From positions 1-64,000 of the forward strand of contig NZ_SLWY01000009.1 of NCBI RefSeq assembly GCF_004341245.1: a stretch of DNA of 64,000 bases, given 5' to 3'. Positions 1 through 7,122 of this stretch are shown piece by piece. The DNA comes from Plasticicumulans lactativorans. Its GTDB lineage: Bacteria > Pseudomonadota > Gammaproteobacteria > Competibacterales > Competibacteraceae. Position 1 is the first letter of the stretch; each line of letters begins with the position of its first letter. The translations under genes were made by a program, and so were the position numbers. The notes below the pieces were generated by a model that did no database searches, had not been told where the DNA came from, and saw only the letters and a list, made by a program, of their open reading frames with translations.

Positions 1-114
1 AAGGGCTACCTGTACTTCGCGATGGCCTTCTCGGTGCTGGTGGAGGTGCTCAACCTCTGGGCCACCCAGAAGCGGCGCGCGGGACGGGCCGCCGCGCACG
101 GGCAGGACGCGTGA
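1..114 (+). CDS. TerC-family integral membrane protein, C-terminal fragment
   Basis: The frame is already open at base 1 and stops at TGA 112-114, so only the last 37 residues are present. The segment GYLYFAMAFSVLVEVLNL followed by a basic tail (QKRR) matches the end of the last membrane helix of TerC/YgdQ-type proteins, which carry a similar GY-x-YFA-hydrophobic-E-x-LN motif. These are multi-pass inner-membrane proteins linked to metal handling. The stop overlaps the GTG start of the next gene by four bases (GTGA), suggesting translational coupling. The family call rests on this short tail only. Confidence 0.6.
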   Translation, partial: KGYLYFAMAFSVLVEVLNLWATQKRRAGRAAAHGQDA

Positions 115-1037
115 AGGCGATCCCCGCCGGCGTCGCGCCGCCGCCGCCCGGGCACGCCTCGGCGGCCCGGCGCCTGCGCGGCATCGTGCTGATGTCGCTC
201 GCGGTGCTCTGCTTCGCCGCGCTCGACGCGATGGCCAAGCTGCTGACCCGGCACTACCCGGTGGCCGCCGTGGTGTGGGCGCGCTACGCGGTGCACATGC
301 TGCTGCTGCTGGTGATGTTCGGGCCGCGCCTGCGCGGGCGGCTGCTGCAGACCGCGCGCCCCGGCGCCCAGACCCTGCGTGCGCTGCTGCTGCTCGCCAC
401 CACGCTGCTGTTCGTCAGCGGCCTCGGTTACATCCCGCTCGCCGAGGCGACGGCGATCAACTACCTGACGCCGCTGATCGTCACCGGCCTGTCGGTGCCG
501 CTGCTCGGCGAGCGCGTCGGCCGGCCGCAGTGGCTGGCGATGCTGGCGGGCTTCATCGGCGTGCTGGTGATCGTGCGCCCGGGCGGCGCGCTGATGACGC
601 CGGCGGTGCTGCTGCCGTTCTCCGCGGCGATCTGCAACAGCCTCTACCAGATCGTCACGCGCAAGCTCAGCAGCACCGAGACCCCGGTGGTCACCAACTT
701 CATCACCGGCCTGGTCGGCACCCTCGTGATGAGCGTGACGCTGCCGTGGAGCTGGCACACGCCGACGCTGCCGCACGCGCTGCTGATGGTCGGCGCCGGC
801 GTCGCCGGGCTGTGCGGGCACTACCTGCTGACCAGGGCCTTCGAGTGCACCACGCCGGCGGTGGTGGCGCCGTTCAGCTACGGGCAGATCCTGTGGGCGG
901 TGCTGCTCGGCTTCGCCGTCTTCGGCACGCTGCCGGACGCGGCCTCGTTCGCGGGCATCGGGATCATCGCCGCGAGCGGGCTGTACCTGGCGCGCCGCCA
1001 CCGCGCGCAGGCGCGCAGCGAAGCCCGCCCACGCTAG
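111..1037 (+). CDS. DMT-superfamily (EamA) transporter
   Basis: A 308-residue protein made almost wholly of hydrophobic helices. It is organised as two EamA halves (about residues 20-150 and 165-295), giving the ten-helix drug/metabolite-transporter fold in the inner membrane. It ends in a basic tail (ARRHRAQARSEAR). The GTG start at 111 is chosen because it overlaps the upstream TGA (GTGA) and has a purine-rich GGCAGGA just upstream; the first membrane helix begins near residue 22. Substrate cannot be read from sequence; family members export amino acids, metabolites or drugs. The next gene follows after 18 bases and could be cotranscribed. Confidence 0.85.
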   Translation: MKAIPAGVAPPPPGHASAARRLRGIVLMSLAVLCFAALDAMAKLLTRHYPVAAVVWARYAVHMLLLLVMFGPRLRGRLLQTARPGAQTLRALLLLATTLLFVSGLGYIPLAEATAINYLTPLIVTGLSVPLLGERVGRPQWLAMLAGFIGVLVIVRPGGALMTPAVLLPFSAAICNSLYQIVTRKLSSTETPVVTNFITGLVGTLVMSVTLPWSWHTPTLPHALLMVGAGVAGLCGHYLLTRAFECTTPAVVAPFSYGQILWAVLLGFAVFGTLPDAASFAGIGIIAASGLYLARRHRAQARSEARPR

Positions 1038-1055
1038 CCGGCCACCGGAGTTGTC

Positions 1056-2006
1056 ATGCTCGACGTCATCGCGGTCACCGCGCCGATCTTCATCATCATG
1101 GCCATCGGCTACGCCGCGGTGCGTGCCGACCTGCTCGCCAAGGCGGAGCTGCGCGCGCTCGGCAAGTTCGTCATCAACTTCGCGCTGCCGGCGCTGATCC
1201 TGAAGGCGTTGTCGCAGCGCCCGATCGCCGAGATCCTCAACGTGCCCTACCTCGCGGTCTACGCGCTGGGCTCGGTGACGGTGATGCTCGGCGGCGTCGC
1301 CGTCGCCTACTTCATCAGGCGCCGCAGCCTGCCGGTCAGCGCGCTGTACGGCACCGGCATGGCCTTCCCCAACAGCGGCTTCATCGGCTACCCGATCGTG
1401 CTGCAGGTGCTCGGGGCGCCGGGGCTGGTGGCGCTGACGCTGACGATGATCGTCGAGAACATGGTGCTGATGCCGCTGGCGATCCTGCTGATGGAAAGCC
1501 GCGCCGGCAGCGGCGACAAGGCCTACCGCGTGGCGCTGGCGGCCTTCGCGCGGCTGTTCCGCAGCCCGATCATCCTCGCCATCGTCGCCGGCTTCCTGCT
1601 CGCGAGCTTCGACCTGCACCCGCCGGCGCCGGTCGCGCGCGTCATCGACATGCTCGCCGCGGCATCCGGCGCGGTCGCGCTGTTCGTGATCGGCGGCAAC
1701 CTGGTCGGGCTGGAGGTCAAGGGCATGTTCGGCGACGTCGCGCTGATCATGGTCGGCAAGCTGCTGCTGCACCCGCTGGCGGTGTTCGCGGCGCTGCAGC
1801 TGGTGCCGGCGTTCGACCCGACGCTGCAGCGCGCGGCGGTGATGTTCGCCTGCTCGCCGATGATGAGCATCTACCCCATCCTCGGGCAGAAATACGGCCA
1901 GGAGGGTTTCTGCTCGGCCGCGCTGATGGCGACCACGACGGCCTCGTTCGTGACCATCAGCAGCTTCCTGTGGCTGATCGAAGCGAGCGGGTACTTCGCC
2001 CGCTGA
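1056..2006 (+). CDS. AEC-family (auxin efflux carrier) permease
   Basis: A 316-residue membrane protein matching the bacterial AEC family: an N-terminal helix MLDVIAVTAPIFIIMAIGY, then KFVINFALPALILKAL and AFPNSGFIGYPI (the conserved N-x-G-F-x-G-x-P loop). The second half carries FACSPMMSIYPILGQ. Ten helices in two five-helix halves are expected. Characterised bacterial relatives move malonate or other small carboxylates, but the substrate here is unknown. The ATG at 1056 has a CCGGAG ribosome site. It ends convergent with the gene at 2091; the 84-base gap is GC-rich with a possible GCCGCGCG/CGCGCGGC-type hairpin near 2055-2078. Confidence 0.85.
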   Translation: MLDVIAVTAPIFIIMAIGYAAVRADLLAKAELRALGKFVINFALPALILKALSQRPIAEILNVPYLAVYALGSVTVMLGGVAVAYFIRRRSLPVSALYGTGMAFPNSGFIGYPIVLQVLGAPGLVALTLTMIVENMVLMPLAILLMESRAGSGDKAYRVALAAFARLFRSPIILAIVAGFLLASFDLHPPAPVARVIDMLAAASGAVALFVIGGNLVGLEVKGMFGDVALIMVGKLLLHPLAVFAALQLVPAFDPTLQRAAVMFACSPMMSIYPILGQKYGQEGFCSAALMATTTASFVTISSFLWLIEASGYFAR

Positions 2007-2090
2007 CGGCCCGGCGGCACCCGCCGCGGACGTGCGCGGCGGGGCGGGCCTGGCGCCGCGCGCCGGTGCGCGGCGGCGGGACGGGCGCGT

Positions 2091-2483
2091 TCAGCCCGCC
2101 GCGGCGGCGTCGAGCTGCGCGAACACCGCTTCGGCCATGTGGAAGGTGGCGTTGGCGGCCGGCACCCCGCAGTAGATGGCGCTGTGCATCAGCAGCTCCT
2201 TGATCTCGTCGCGGGTCACGCCGTTGTTGGCGGCGGCGCGCAGGTGCATGCGCAGTTCATCCTCGCGGTTCATCGCGATCAGCATCGCGATGGTGATCAG
2301 GCTGCGCGTGTGGCGCGGCAGTCCCGGGCGGGTCCAGATCTCGCCCCAGGCGTGGCGCGTGATCTGCTCCTGGAACTCCTCGTTGAACGGGGTACGGTTG
2401 ACCAGCGTGCGGTCGACGTGGGCATCGCCCAGTACGGCGCGGCGCACCTGCATGCCCTGCGCGTAACGTTCCTGCTCGTCCAT
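2091..2483 (-). CDS. carboxymuconolactone decarboxylase family protein
   Basis: A 130-residue protein resembling PcaC (4-carboxymuconolactone decarboxylase). The conserved block HTRSLITIAMLIAMNRE, then LRMHLRAAANNGVTRDEI and HSAIYCGVPAAN follows the PcaC pattern rather than the redox-active CxxC pattern of AhpD. PcaC acts in the beta-ketoadipate route for protocatechuate, but no other pca gene is nearby, so the real substrate may differ. An in-frame ATG exists further upstream; 2483 is preferred because AGGAGA lies just before it and family homology starts there. It sits last in a leftward set of catabolic genes, separated from the isomerase by an inverted repeat. Confidence 0.8.
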   Translation of the reverse strand: MDEQERYAQGMQVRRAVLGDAHVDRTLVNRTPFNEEFQEQITRHAWGEIWTRPGLPRHTRSLITIAMLIAMNREDELRMHLRAAANNGVTRDEIKELLMHSAIYCGVPAANATFHMAEAVFAQLDAAAAG

Positions 2484-2598
2484 GCGGGTCTCCTGGCGGT
2501 GGGGGTGGGGGGCGTGTGCTTGTGAGGCGCCCGTCCCCGCGGCCGGCCGGCCGCTGGAGTGGGGCGCGGAAGGCACTCTAGCGGCAGGAGGCGGGAAG

Positions 2599-2644
2599 CA
2601 TCAAGGGCGATTATCGATTTATTGGCCGATAACCGCCCTTGATG
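2599..2644. repeat. 18-bp inverted repeat between catabolic genes (terminator or operator)
   Basis: Arms catcaagggcgattatcg (2599-2616) and cgataaccgcccttgatg (2627-2644) flank a 10-base T-rich loop. The single mismatch is an A/C on the plus strand, which becomes a G-U wobble in the leftward transcript, so the fold is continuous there. It begins five bases past the stop of the isomerase gene (2649). No T-tract follows, so it may be a transcript-end hairpin or a regulator site for the downstream decarboxylase-like gene. Confidence 0.6.
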
Positions 2645-2648
2645 CGGT

Positions 2649-3461
2649 TCAGTCGAGCCGGGCCAGCAGTGCGCGGGTCGCCGCGAGCGCGCGCCGCGCG
2701 CGTTCGAGCGCACCGACGCTGCGTGCCAGGCCGACGGTGGGGATCTCCACGCTGAGCGGCAGGTCGCGCGGCACGGCGCGCAGCAGGCCGAGCAGGTCGA
2801 GCCCGCCCTCGCCGGGAAAGCGCCGCTCGCCGCGGGCTTCGGTGAGGATCGCGTCGAGGTCCGCCGGCAGCTCGGCCGGGGCGTCGCAGAGCTGCAGGTA
2901 GCGCAACTGCCCGGGCGGGATCGCGGCGATGTCCTCGATGCGGCTGCGCGAGCGGCTGAAGTGCAGCGCGTCGATCAGCAGCCCGGCGTTGGCACGCTTG
3001 GCCGCCGTGACGATGCGCGTCGCCTGGCGCAGGTCGCGCGCGTCGGTCCACGGCATGAACTCCAGGCTGGGCGTCAGGCCGTAGGGCGCGGCGGCGTCGC
3101 AGAGCGCGGCGAAGCGCTCGATCAGGCGGGCCTCGTCGGGGTCGTTGCCGGCGACCAGCAGGCACTGCGCGCCGAACAGCGCCGAGGTTTCCAGCACCGG
3201 GCCGAAGTCGGCGACGCGCGTGTCCGGGCGCAGCCGCAGGATCTCGGTGTCGAACACCTTGACGCCGGTGTCGGCGAGGCGGGCGAGGGTTTCGCGGCGC
3301 AGCGGCGTGTCGTCGACGAAGGGGCGGTAGACCTCCTCCGGGGTGGCGGGGATCAGGCGCAGGCCGACGTGGCTGTATCCGGCCTCGGCGGCGCAGGTCA
3401 CCATCTCCGGCGGGGTGAGTTCGAGCACCGTCAGGGCGGCGAGGGCGATCGGTCGGTTCAT
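2649..3461 (-). CDS. sugar phosphate isomerase/epimerase (xylose isomerase-like TIM barrel)
   Basis: A 270-residue protein with the layout of the AP-endonuclease-2/xylose-isomerase-like TIM barrel. Strand and metal-ligand regions include GYSHVGLRL, KVFDTEILRL, LTPSLEFMPW (Glu ligand), LLIDALHFSRS (Asp-x-x-His), RYLQLCDAP and LPLSVEIPT (final Glu ligand). Such enzymes isomerise or epimerise sugars, inositols or keto acids using a divalent metal. The leftward neighbours (flavin dehydrogenase, NIPSNAP, decarboxylase-like) suggest a step in a dedicated catabolic pathway, possibly dehydratase- or hydrolase-like chemistry as in some fold relatives. The ATG at 3461 follows a GGAGA-type site. Exact reaction unknown. 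Confidence 0.8.
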   Translation of the reverse strand: MNRPIALAALTVLELTPPEMVTCAAEAGYSHVGLRLIPATPEEVYRPFVDDTPLRRETLARLADTGVKVFDTEILRLRPDTRVADFGPVLETSALFGAQCLLVAGNDPDEARLIERFAALCDAAAPYGLTPSLEFMPWTDARDLRQATRIVTAAKRANAGLLIDALHFSRSRSRIEDIAAIPPGQLRYLQLCDAPAELPADLDAILTEARGERRFPGEGGLDLLGLLRAVPRDLPLSVEIPTVGLARSVGALERARRALAATRALLARLD

Positions 3462-3477
3462 CGTCGGTTCTCCCCGG

Positions 3478-4095
3478 TCACTTCAGCGGCGAGAACGCCG
3501 TCGGCAGGCCGATCGTCGAGTGCATGGCGAGCAGCCGCGCCGGGCCGCCCTTGGGCGGCCACGCCCCCTGCGCGACCGAGTCGCTGCGCAGCTGCAGGCG
3601 CGCGTCGAGGCTCTGGTAGGGCCAGAGGTGGAAGATGCGCGGCGTGGTGCCGTCGAGCGCGTACATCGCGCCGAGCAGCGGCGAGAACGCGCTGCGCGGG
3701 CCGACCGCGTCGCGCCAGGCCTCGATCGTCGGCGCCAGCTCGCCGTGCTTGAGCTGGTAGCTGCGCAGCTCGTAGAAGCGGCCGTACTCGCCCGGCTGGA
3801 TCGGCGGCATGAACGGGAACGGCGCGAAGGTCTCGATGCGCATGTCGCTCAGCAGCTCGGCGACGCCGAACGGGTCGGCGGCGAGCAGCACGCGCTCGCG
3901 CTCGGCATCGAGGGCGGCGGCGTCGGCGTAGCCGCGCAGGACCAGCACCTGGTTCAGCGTGCCGATGTCGGACGTCCAGCAGCCGAGCAAGGTGCCGCCG
4001 GCTTCGGGCGCCGTCAGCTGGTCGCGGAGGCGCGGCAGGGCCTGCGCCAGGGCGACGATGGGGAAGGTCAGGGTGATCAGTTCGTAGCGCTTCAT
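3478..4095 (-). CDS. NIPSNAP family protein
   Basis: A 205-residue protein with two ferredoxin-like alpha/beta repeats. The second starts at FYELRSYQLKHGELAPTIEAW and continues with the family-typical Gly-rich middle and IFHLWPYQSLDARLQLR, a clear NIPSNAP signature (ELR-x-Y...HLW-x-Y). The first half (ELITLTFPI...VLVLRGYADAAALDAER) is the diverged partner repeat. Bacterial NIPSNAP proteins have no settled activity; they often sit beside oxidoreductases in catabolic clusters and may act as small dimeric enzymes or chaperones of reactive intermediates. The ATG at 4095 has AGGAGAT eight bases upstream. It sits 38 bases after the flavin dehydrogenase and 16 bases before the isomerase, in one leftward unit. 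Confidence 0.8.
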   Translation of the reverse strand: MKRYELITLTFPIVALAQALPRLRDQLTAPEAGGTLLGCWTSDIGTLNQVLVLRGYADAAALDAERERVLLAADPFGVAELLSDMRIETFAPFPFMPPIQPGEYGRFYELRSYQLKHGELAPTIEAWRDAVGPRSAFSPLLGAMYALDGTTPRIFHLWPYQSLDARLQLRSDSVAQGAWPPKGGPARLLAMHSTIGLPTAFSPLK

Positions 4096-4133
4096 CGGCA
4101 ATCTCCTGCAGGGGGTGGTCGGGCTGGGCGCGC

Positions 4134-5885
4134 TCAGAGCGCCGCCTCGGGAATGGCTGCCCGCCCGGTGACGGACGGGATCGGCGCGGGTTCGGTCACG
4201 CCGGCGAGGTGGCGTCCGGCGATGTAGCCGAAGGTCAGCGCCGGGCCGAGGGTGATGCCGCCACTCGGGTAGTGGCCGGCCATCACGCTCGCCATGTCGT
4301 TGCCGACGGCGTAGAGCCCCGCGATCGGCGTGCCGCCGTCGCCGAGCACGCGCGCGGCGGCGTCGGTCTTCAGCCCGGCGAAGGTGCCGAGGCTCCCCGG
4401 CAGCAGCTTCACCGCGTAGAACGGGCCGCGTTCCAGCGGCGCCAGGCACGGGTTGGGCGTGTGTTCGGGGTCGGCCATGATGCGGTTGTAGGCCGTGCTG
4501 CCCTTGCCGAAGGCGGGGTCGCGGCCTTCGCGGGCGTGGTGGTTGTACTCCGCGACGGTGGTGGCGAGCCCGGCGGGGTCGATGCCGGCGCGCGCGGCCA
4601 GTCCTTCGAGGGTGGCGCCGCGCAGCAGGTAGCCCGAACGCAGGTAGGGGGCGAGCGGCACCGGGAAGGGCTTGGCGTAGCCCATGCCGTACTTGCGCAG
4701 GGTGCGGTGGTCGCAGATCAGCCAGGCGGCGACCTCGGCGCCGGGCGCGGTGGCGCGGAACATCGCCGCGCCGAAGTCGTGGTAGGACTCGCCTTCGTTG
4801 ACGAAGCGCCGGCCGCCGGCGTTCACCGCGATGATGCCCGGCTTGGCGCGGTCGATCAGGTGCGGGAACACGCCGCGCGTGCCGTCGCCGCGGCGCACCT
4901 CCGACACCGGCGCCCACGCCGCGGGCTGGCCCACGCGGGTATCGACGCGCGCGCCGGCCGCCTCGCCGAGGCGCAGGCCGTCGCCGGTGTTGTCGACCGG
5001 CGCCGCCGTCCAGTGCTCGCGCCCGCTCGGGGTCTGCGGGTAGAGCTGCCGGCGCCGCTCGATGTCGTGCGGGAAGCCGCCGCAGGCGAGCACCACGCCA
5101 CGCCGCGCGGTGATGCGCCGCTCGCCGTCGGCGCCGGCGACGATGGCGCCGCGCACCACGCCGTCCTCGATCAGCAGTTGCCGCGCCGGCGTCGCCAGCA
5201 GCGTGCGCACGCCGAGATCGTTGGCCGACTTGAGCAGGCGCGCGGCCAGCGCGTTGCCGTTGACCAGGTGCCGGTTGCGGCCGTGGCGCAGCACGTCGAG
5301 CAGGTGCCGCGCGAGGCGCCCGGCGACGTACAGCGCCGAACGCAGCGAGCGCGTGACCTTGAAGAAGTGCTGCAGGTCGGCGCCGGCCGACAGGCCCATG
5401 CCGAGGAAGGTCATCTCCGGCAGCGGCCGGCGCAGCCGCGCGAGGTCGGCACCGAGCGCGCGGCCGTCGAAGGGGGCGGCGCACAGCGGCCGGCCGATGC
5501 CGCAGCCCGCCGACTGCGGGTGGAAGTCCGGCGTGGCGGTGCCGGGCACGAAGGCGATCGACGTCTCGCGCTCGAAGAACGCCACCATGCGCGGGCCGTT
5601 GCTGAGGAAGGCCTCGACCAGTTCGGCGTCGAAGTGCTCGCCGAGTTCGTGGCGCAGGTACTCGCGCGCGGCGTCGACGTCGTCCTGCACGCCGGCGCGG
5701 CGCGCCACCGGGTTGCCCGGGATCCACGACCAGCCACCCGACACCGCGGTGGTCCCGCCGAACACCGGCGCCTTCTCGATCACCAGCACGTCGAGTCCGT
5801 GGTGGCGCGCGGTGATCGCCGCGGCCATGCCGCCGGCGCCGGAGCCGATCACCAGCACATCACATTCGATCGCAGCACTCGTCAT
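4134..5885 (-). CDS. FAD-dependent dehydrogenase (KstD/fumarate-reductase flavoprotein family)
   Basis: A 583-residue flavoprotein. The N-terminal Rossmann motif GSGAGG is at residues 14-19, with an acidic end of strand two (VIEKA, Glu37) and then GGTTAVSGGW. The central region carries GVVLACGGFPHD and an FVNEGESYHDF motif. The C-terminal FAD motif GLYAVGNDMAS...HYPSGGITLGPALTFGY is typical of 3-ketosteroid delta-1-dehydrogenase and related FAD-binding-2 proteins. The family desaturates ring ketones or reduces/oxidises dicarboxylates. No signal peptide or heme motif is seen, so it is probably cytoplasmic. First gene of the leftward unit; a TTGTT-rich dyad lies 30-50 bases upstream. Substrate unknown. 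Confidence 0.85.
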   Translation of the reverse strand: MTSAAIECDVLVIGSGAGGMAAAITARHHGLDVLVIEKAPVFGGTTAVSGGWSWIPGNPVARRAGVQDDVDAAREYLRHELGEHFDAELVEAFLSNGPRMVAFFERETSIAFVPGTATPDFHPQSAGCGIGRPLCAAPFDGRALGADLARLRRPLPEMTFLGMGLSAGADLQHFFKVTRSLRSALYVAGRLARHLLDVLRHGRNRHLVNGNALAARLLKSANDLGVRTLLATPARQLLIEDGVVRGAIVAGADGERRITARRGVVLACGGFPHDIERRRQLYPQTPSGREHWTAAPVDNTGDGLRLGEAAGARVDTRVGQPAAWAPVSEVRRGDGTRGVFPHLIDRAKPGIIAVNAGGRRFVNEGESYHDFGAAMFRATAPGAEVAAWLICDHRTLRKYGMGYAKPFPVPLAPYLRSGYLLRGATLEGLAARAGIDPAGLATTVAEYNHHAREGRDPAFGKGSTAYNRIMADPEHTPNPCLAPLERGPFYAVKLLPGSLGTFAGLKTDAAARVLGDGGTPIAGLYAVGNDMASVMAGHYPSGGITLGPALTFGYIAGRHLAGVTEPAPIPSVTGRAAIPEAAL

Positions 5886-5916
5886 CGTCGGTCCCGTCCC
5901 GCGGCGTGTTGTTAAC

Positions 5917-5937
5917 GTTGTTCAATATTGGAACAAC
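5917..5937. promoter_or_regulatory. inverted repeat upstream of the flavin dehydrogenase (candidate operator)
   Basis: GTTGTTC (5917-5923) and GAACAAC (5931-5937) are perfect inverted 7-mers around AATATTG. The site is AT-rich in an otherwise GC-rich region and lies 32 bases before the leftward start at 5885, where a repressor or activator would act. The IclR regulator at 11392-12201 is the nearest candidate to bind it; that link is inferred. Confidence 0.5.
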
Positions 5938-6143
5938 ATTCAAAATAACGCAAGCGCCGGATGCCGGTGCGGGCTCGCGCGGTGCCGAGCGGCCGCGCAC
6001 CCGCGATCCGCGGCGACGCGCGGACTAGCCTTGCAGCGGGTTCTGCCAGCGCGCGGGCCGACACAAAGGCATCGCGCACACAAGGCGCGTGGGGGGGCCA
6101 GCAGCGGATTGCGGCTCGTGCTGGTCATGTGAATGCGCAGTTT

Positions 6144-6251
6144 GTGCGATTAAAGAACATAAAGTCGCTAATCGAACTTGACGCTCAGATTAGCTCAGGT
6201 AAATTTCCCCCTTAGAAGTTCTATTATCAATCATAAGTGCGCTAATCGCAC
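6144..6251. promoter_or_regulatory. repeated CTAATCG/CGATTAG sites in TRAP operon promoter region
   Basis: Four related elements lie in about 110 bases: GTGCGATTAA (6144), CGCTAATCG (6166), GATTAGC (6188) and the dyad GTGCGCTAATCGCAC (6237-6251, 5-bp arms GTGCG/CGCAC). One overlaps the predicted promoter spacer and one lies downstream of the likely transcript start, a common arrangement for repression. The motif differs from the GTTGTTC dyad facing the other operon, so two regulators are possible. The interval from 5938 to 6264 shows no convincing gene. Confidence 0.5.
6178..6205 (+). promoter_or_regulatory. predicted sigma70-type promoter for leader/TRAP operon
   Basis: TTGACG at 6178-6183 is followed after 16 bases by TAAATT at 6200-6205, close to the -35 and -10 consensus, in the AT-richest stretch of the window's intergenic DNA. 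A GATTAGC element (6188-6194) lies in the spacer. Transcription would start near 6212, about 50 bases before the leader ORF. Confidence 0.45.
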
Positions 6252-6264
6252 ACAGGAGGAGAAG

Positions 6265-6351
6265 ATGAGCCACCGCTTTCCTGCCCAGGTGACCTTCGGC
6301 CGCCTGCTCGCCACCGCGACGCACACCGCCACCCGCACGTTGCCGCGCTGA
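6265..6351 (+). CDS. 28-residue leader-type small ORF upstream of dctQ
   Basis: ATG at 6265 is preceded by a near-perfect AGGAGGA (6254-6260), the strongest ribosome site in this region, though the spacing of 4 bases is short. The ORF encodes MSHRFPAQVTFGRLLATATH then TATRTLPR and stops at TGA 6349-6351. The C-terminal part alternates Ala, Thr and Arg. A 15-bp hairpin starts eight bases after the stop and dctQ starts 165 bases after it. The arrangement resembles a leader peptide with an attenuator or a translation-dependent hairpin. There is no homology argument, so the coding call rests on the ribosome site and position. Confidence 0.35.
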   Translation: MSHRFPAQVTFGRLLATATHTATRTLPR

Positions 6352-6358
6352 CGCCCTG

Positions 6359-6397
6359 CCCCGTGCGGGCGGGTGTACACGGCCCGCCCGCATGGGG
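6359..6397 (+). repeat. 15-bp GC hairpin between leader ORF and dctQ
   Basis: ccccgtgcgggcggg (6359-6373) pairs with cccgcccgcatgggg (6383-6397) around a 9-base loop, with only one G-U wobble. No U-tract follows (the next bases are A-rich), so it is not a textbook terminator. It may act as an attenuator, a Rho-related pause or an mRNA-stabilising structure ahead of the TRAP genes. Confidence 0.55.
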
Positions 6398-6516
6398 CGC
6401 AAAGAAAACTCAAGGGGAGCGCCGCTCGCGCGAACGGCCAGGGGCACCCCGAGCGATACCGCATCCGGCCCGCACCCAGGTGCGCGGACCGACCCGAAAC
6501 CACCCGAGGGAGAGTC

Positions 6517-7098
6517 ATGAAGAGAATCGTCGACGGGTACTTCAACCTGCTGAAATTCATCATCGCCGCCTGCCTGGCGATGATGGTGATCCTGGTGTTC
6601 GGCAACGTCGTGCTGCGTTATGCCTTCAACACCGGCATTTCCGTTTCCGAAGAACTGTCGCGCTGGTTCTTCGTCTGGCTGACCTTCCTCGGCGCCATCA
6701 TCGGCCTGCGCGAGTACGGCCACCTCGGCGTCGACATGCTGGTGTCGCGGCTGGCGCCGACCGGCAAGAAGGCCTGCCTGATCGCCAGCCAGCTGCTGAT
6801 GCTCTACGCGACCTGGCTGTTCCTGCAGGGCAGCTGGCAGCAGACCGTGATCAACCTCGACGTCATGGCCCCCGCGTCCGGGCTGTCGATGGGCATCTTC
6901 TACGGCGTCGGCGTCGTCTTCAGCGTTTCCGCCGGCCTGATCCTGTTCTATGACCTCTACCGCGTGGTGTCCGGCAAGCTCAGCGAGGCCGAGCTGGTGA
7001 TGGTCAAGGAGTCCGAGGAGCTGGCCGAGGTCGAGGAACTGCAGAAGGAACTCGACGAGCAGGAACGCCACGCCCACGCCACCGATTCGCGCCGTTAA
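6517..7098 (+). CDS. dctQ: TRAP transporter small permease (DctQ)
   Basis: A 193-residue, four-helix membrane protein of the DctQ family: NLLKFIIAACLAMMVILVF, then GNVVLRYAFNTGISVSEELSRWFFVWLTFLGA (the diagnostic NV-x-RY...EE-x-x-R motif) and REYGHLGVDML. A charged tail follows (EESEELAEVEEL region, coiled-coil-like). It supports the large permease in sodium-driven, binding-protein-dependent carboxylate uptake. The ATG at 6517 is chosen (GGGAGAG upstream) over in-frame extensions because the first helix begins at residue 9. dctM follows after 24 bases. Confidence 0.9.
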   Translation: MKRIVDGYFNLLKFIIAACLAMMVILVFGNVVLRYAFNTGISVSEELSRWFFVWLTFLGAIIGLREYGHLGVDMLVSRLAPTGKKACLIASQLLMLYATWLFLQGSWQQTVINLDVMAPASGLSMGIFYGVGVVFSVSAGLILFYDLYRVVSGKLSEAELVMVKESEELAEVEELQKELDEQERHAHATDSRR

Positions 7099-7122
7099 GC
7101 ACGACCGCCCAGGAATCCGCCC

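Noticed and set aside
6-1772. 588-codon minus-strand frame opposite the DMT and AEC transporters
   Set aside because: Arg/Gln/His/Asp-rich shadow; the plus strand has clear membrane-protein genes with ribosome sites.
5961-6215. 84-codon plus-strand frame in the divergent control region
   Set aside because: No ribosome site, no family resemblance, and it runs through the predicted promoter and operator motifs.
6359-6397. Reading the 15-bp hairpin before dctQ as a normal intrinsic terminator
   Set aside because: No U-tract on either strand after the stem; listed as a hairpin of unknown role.
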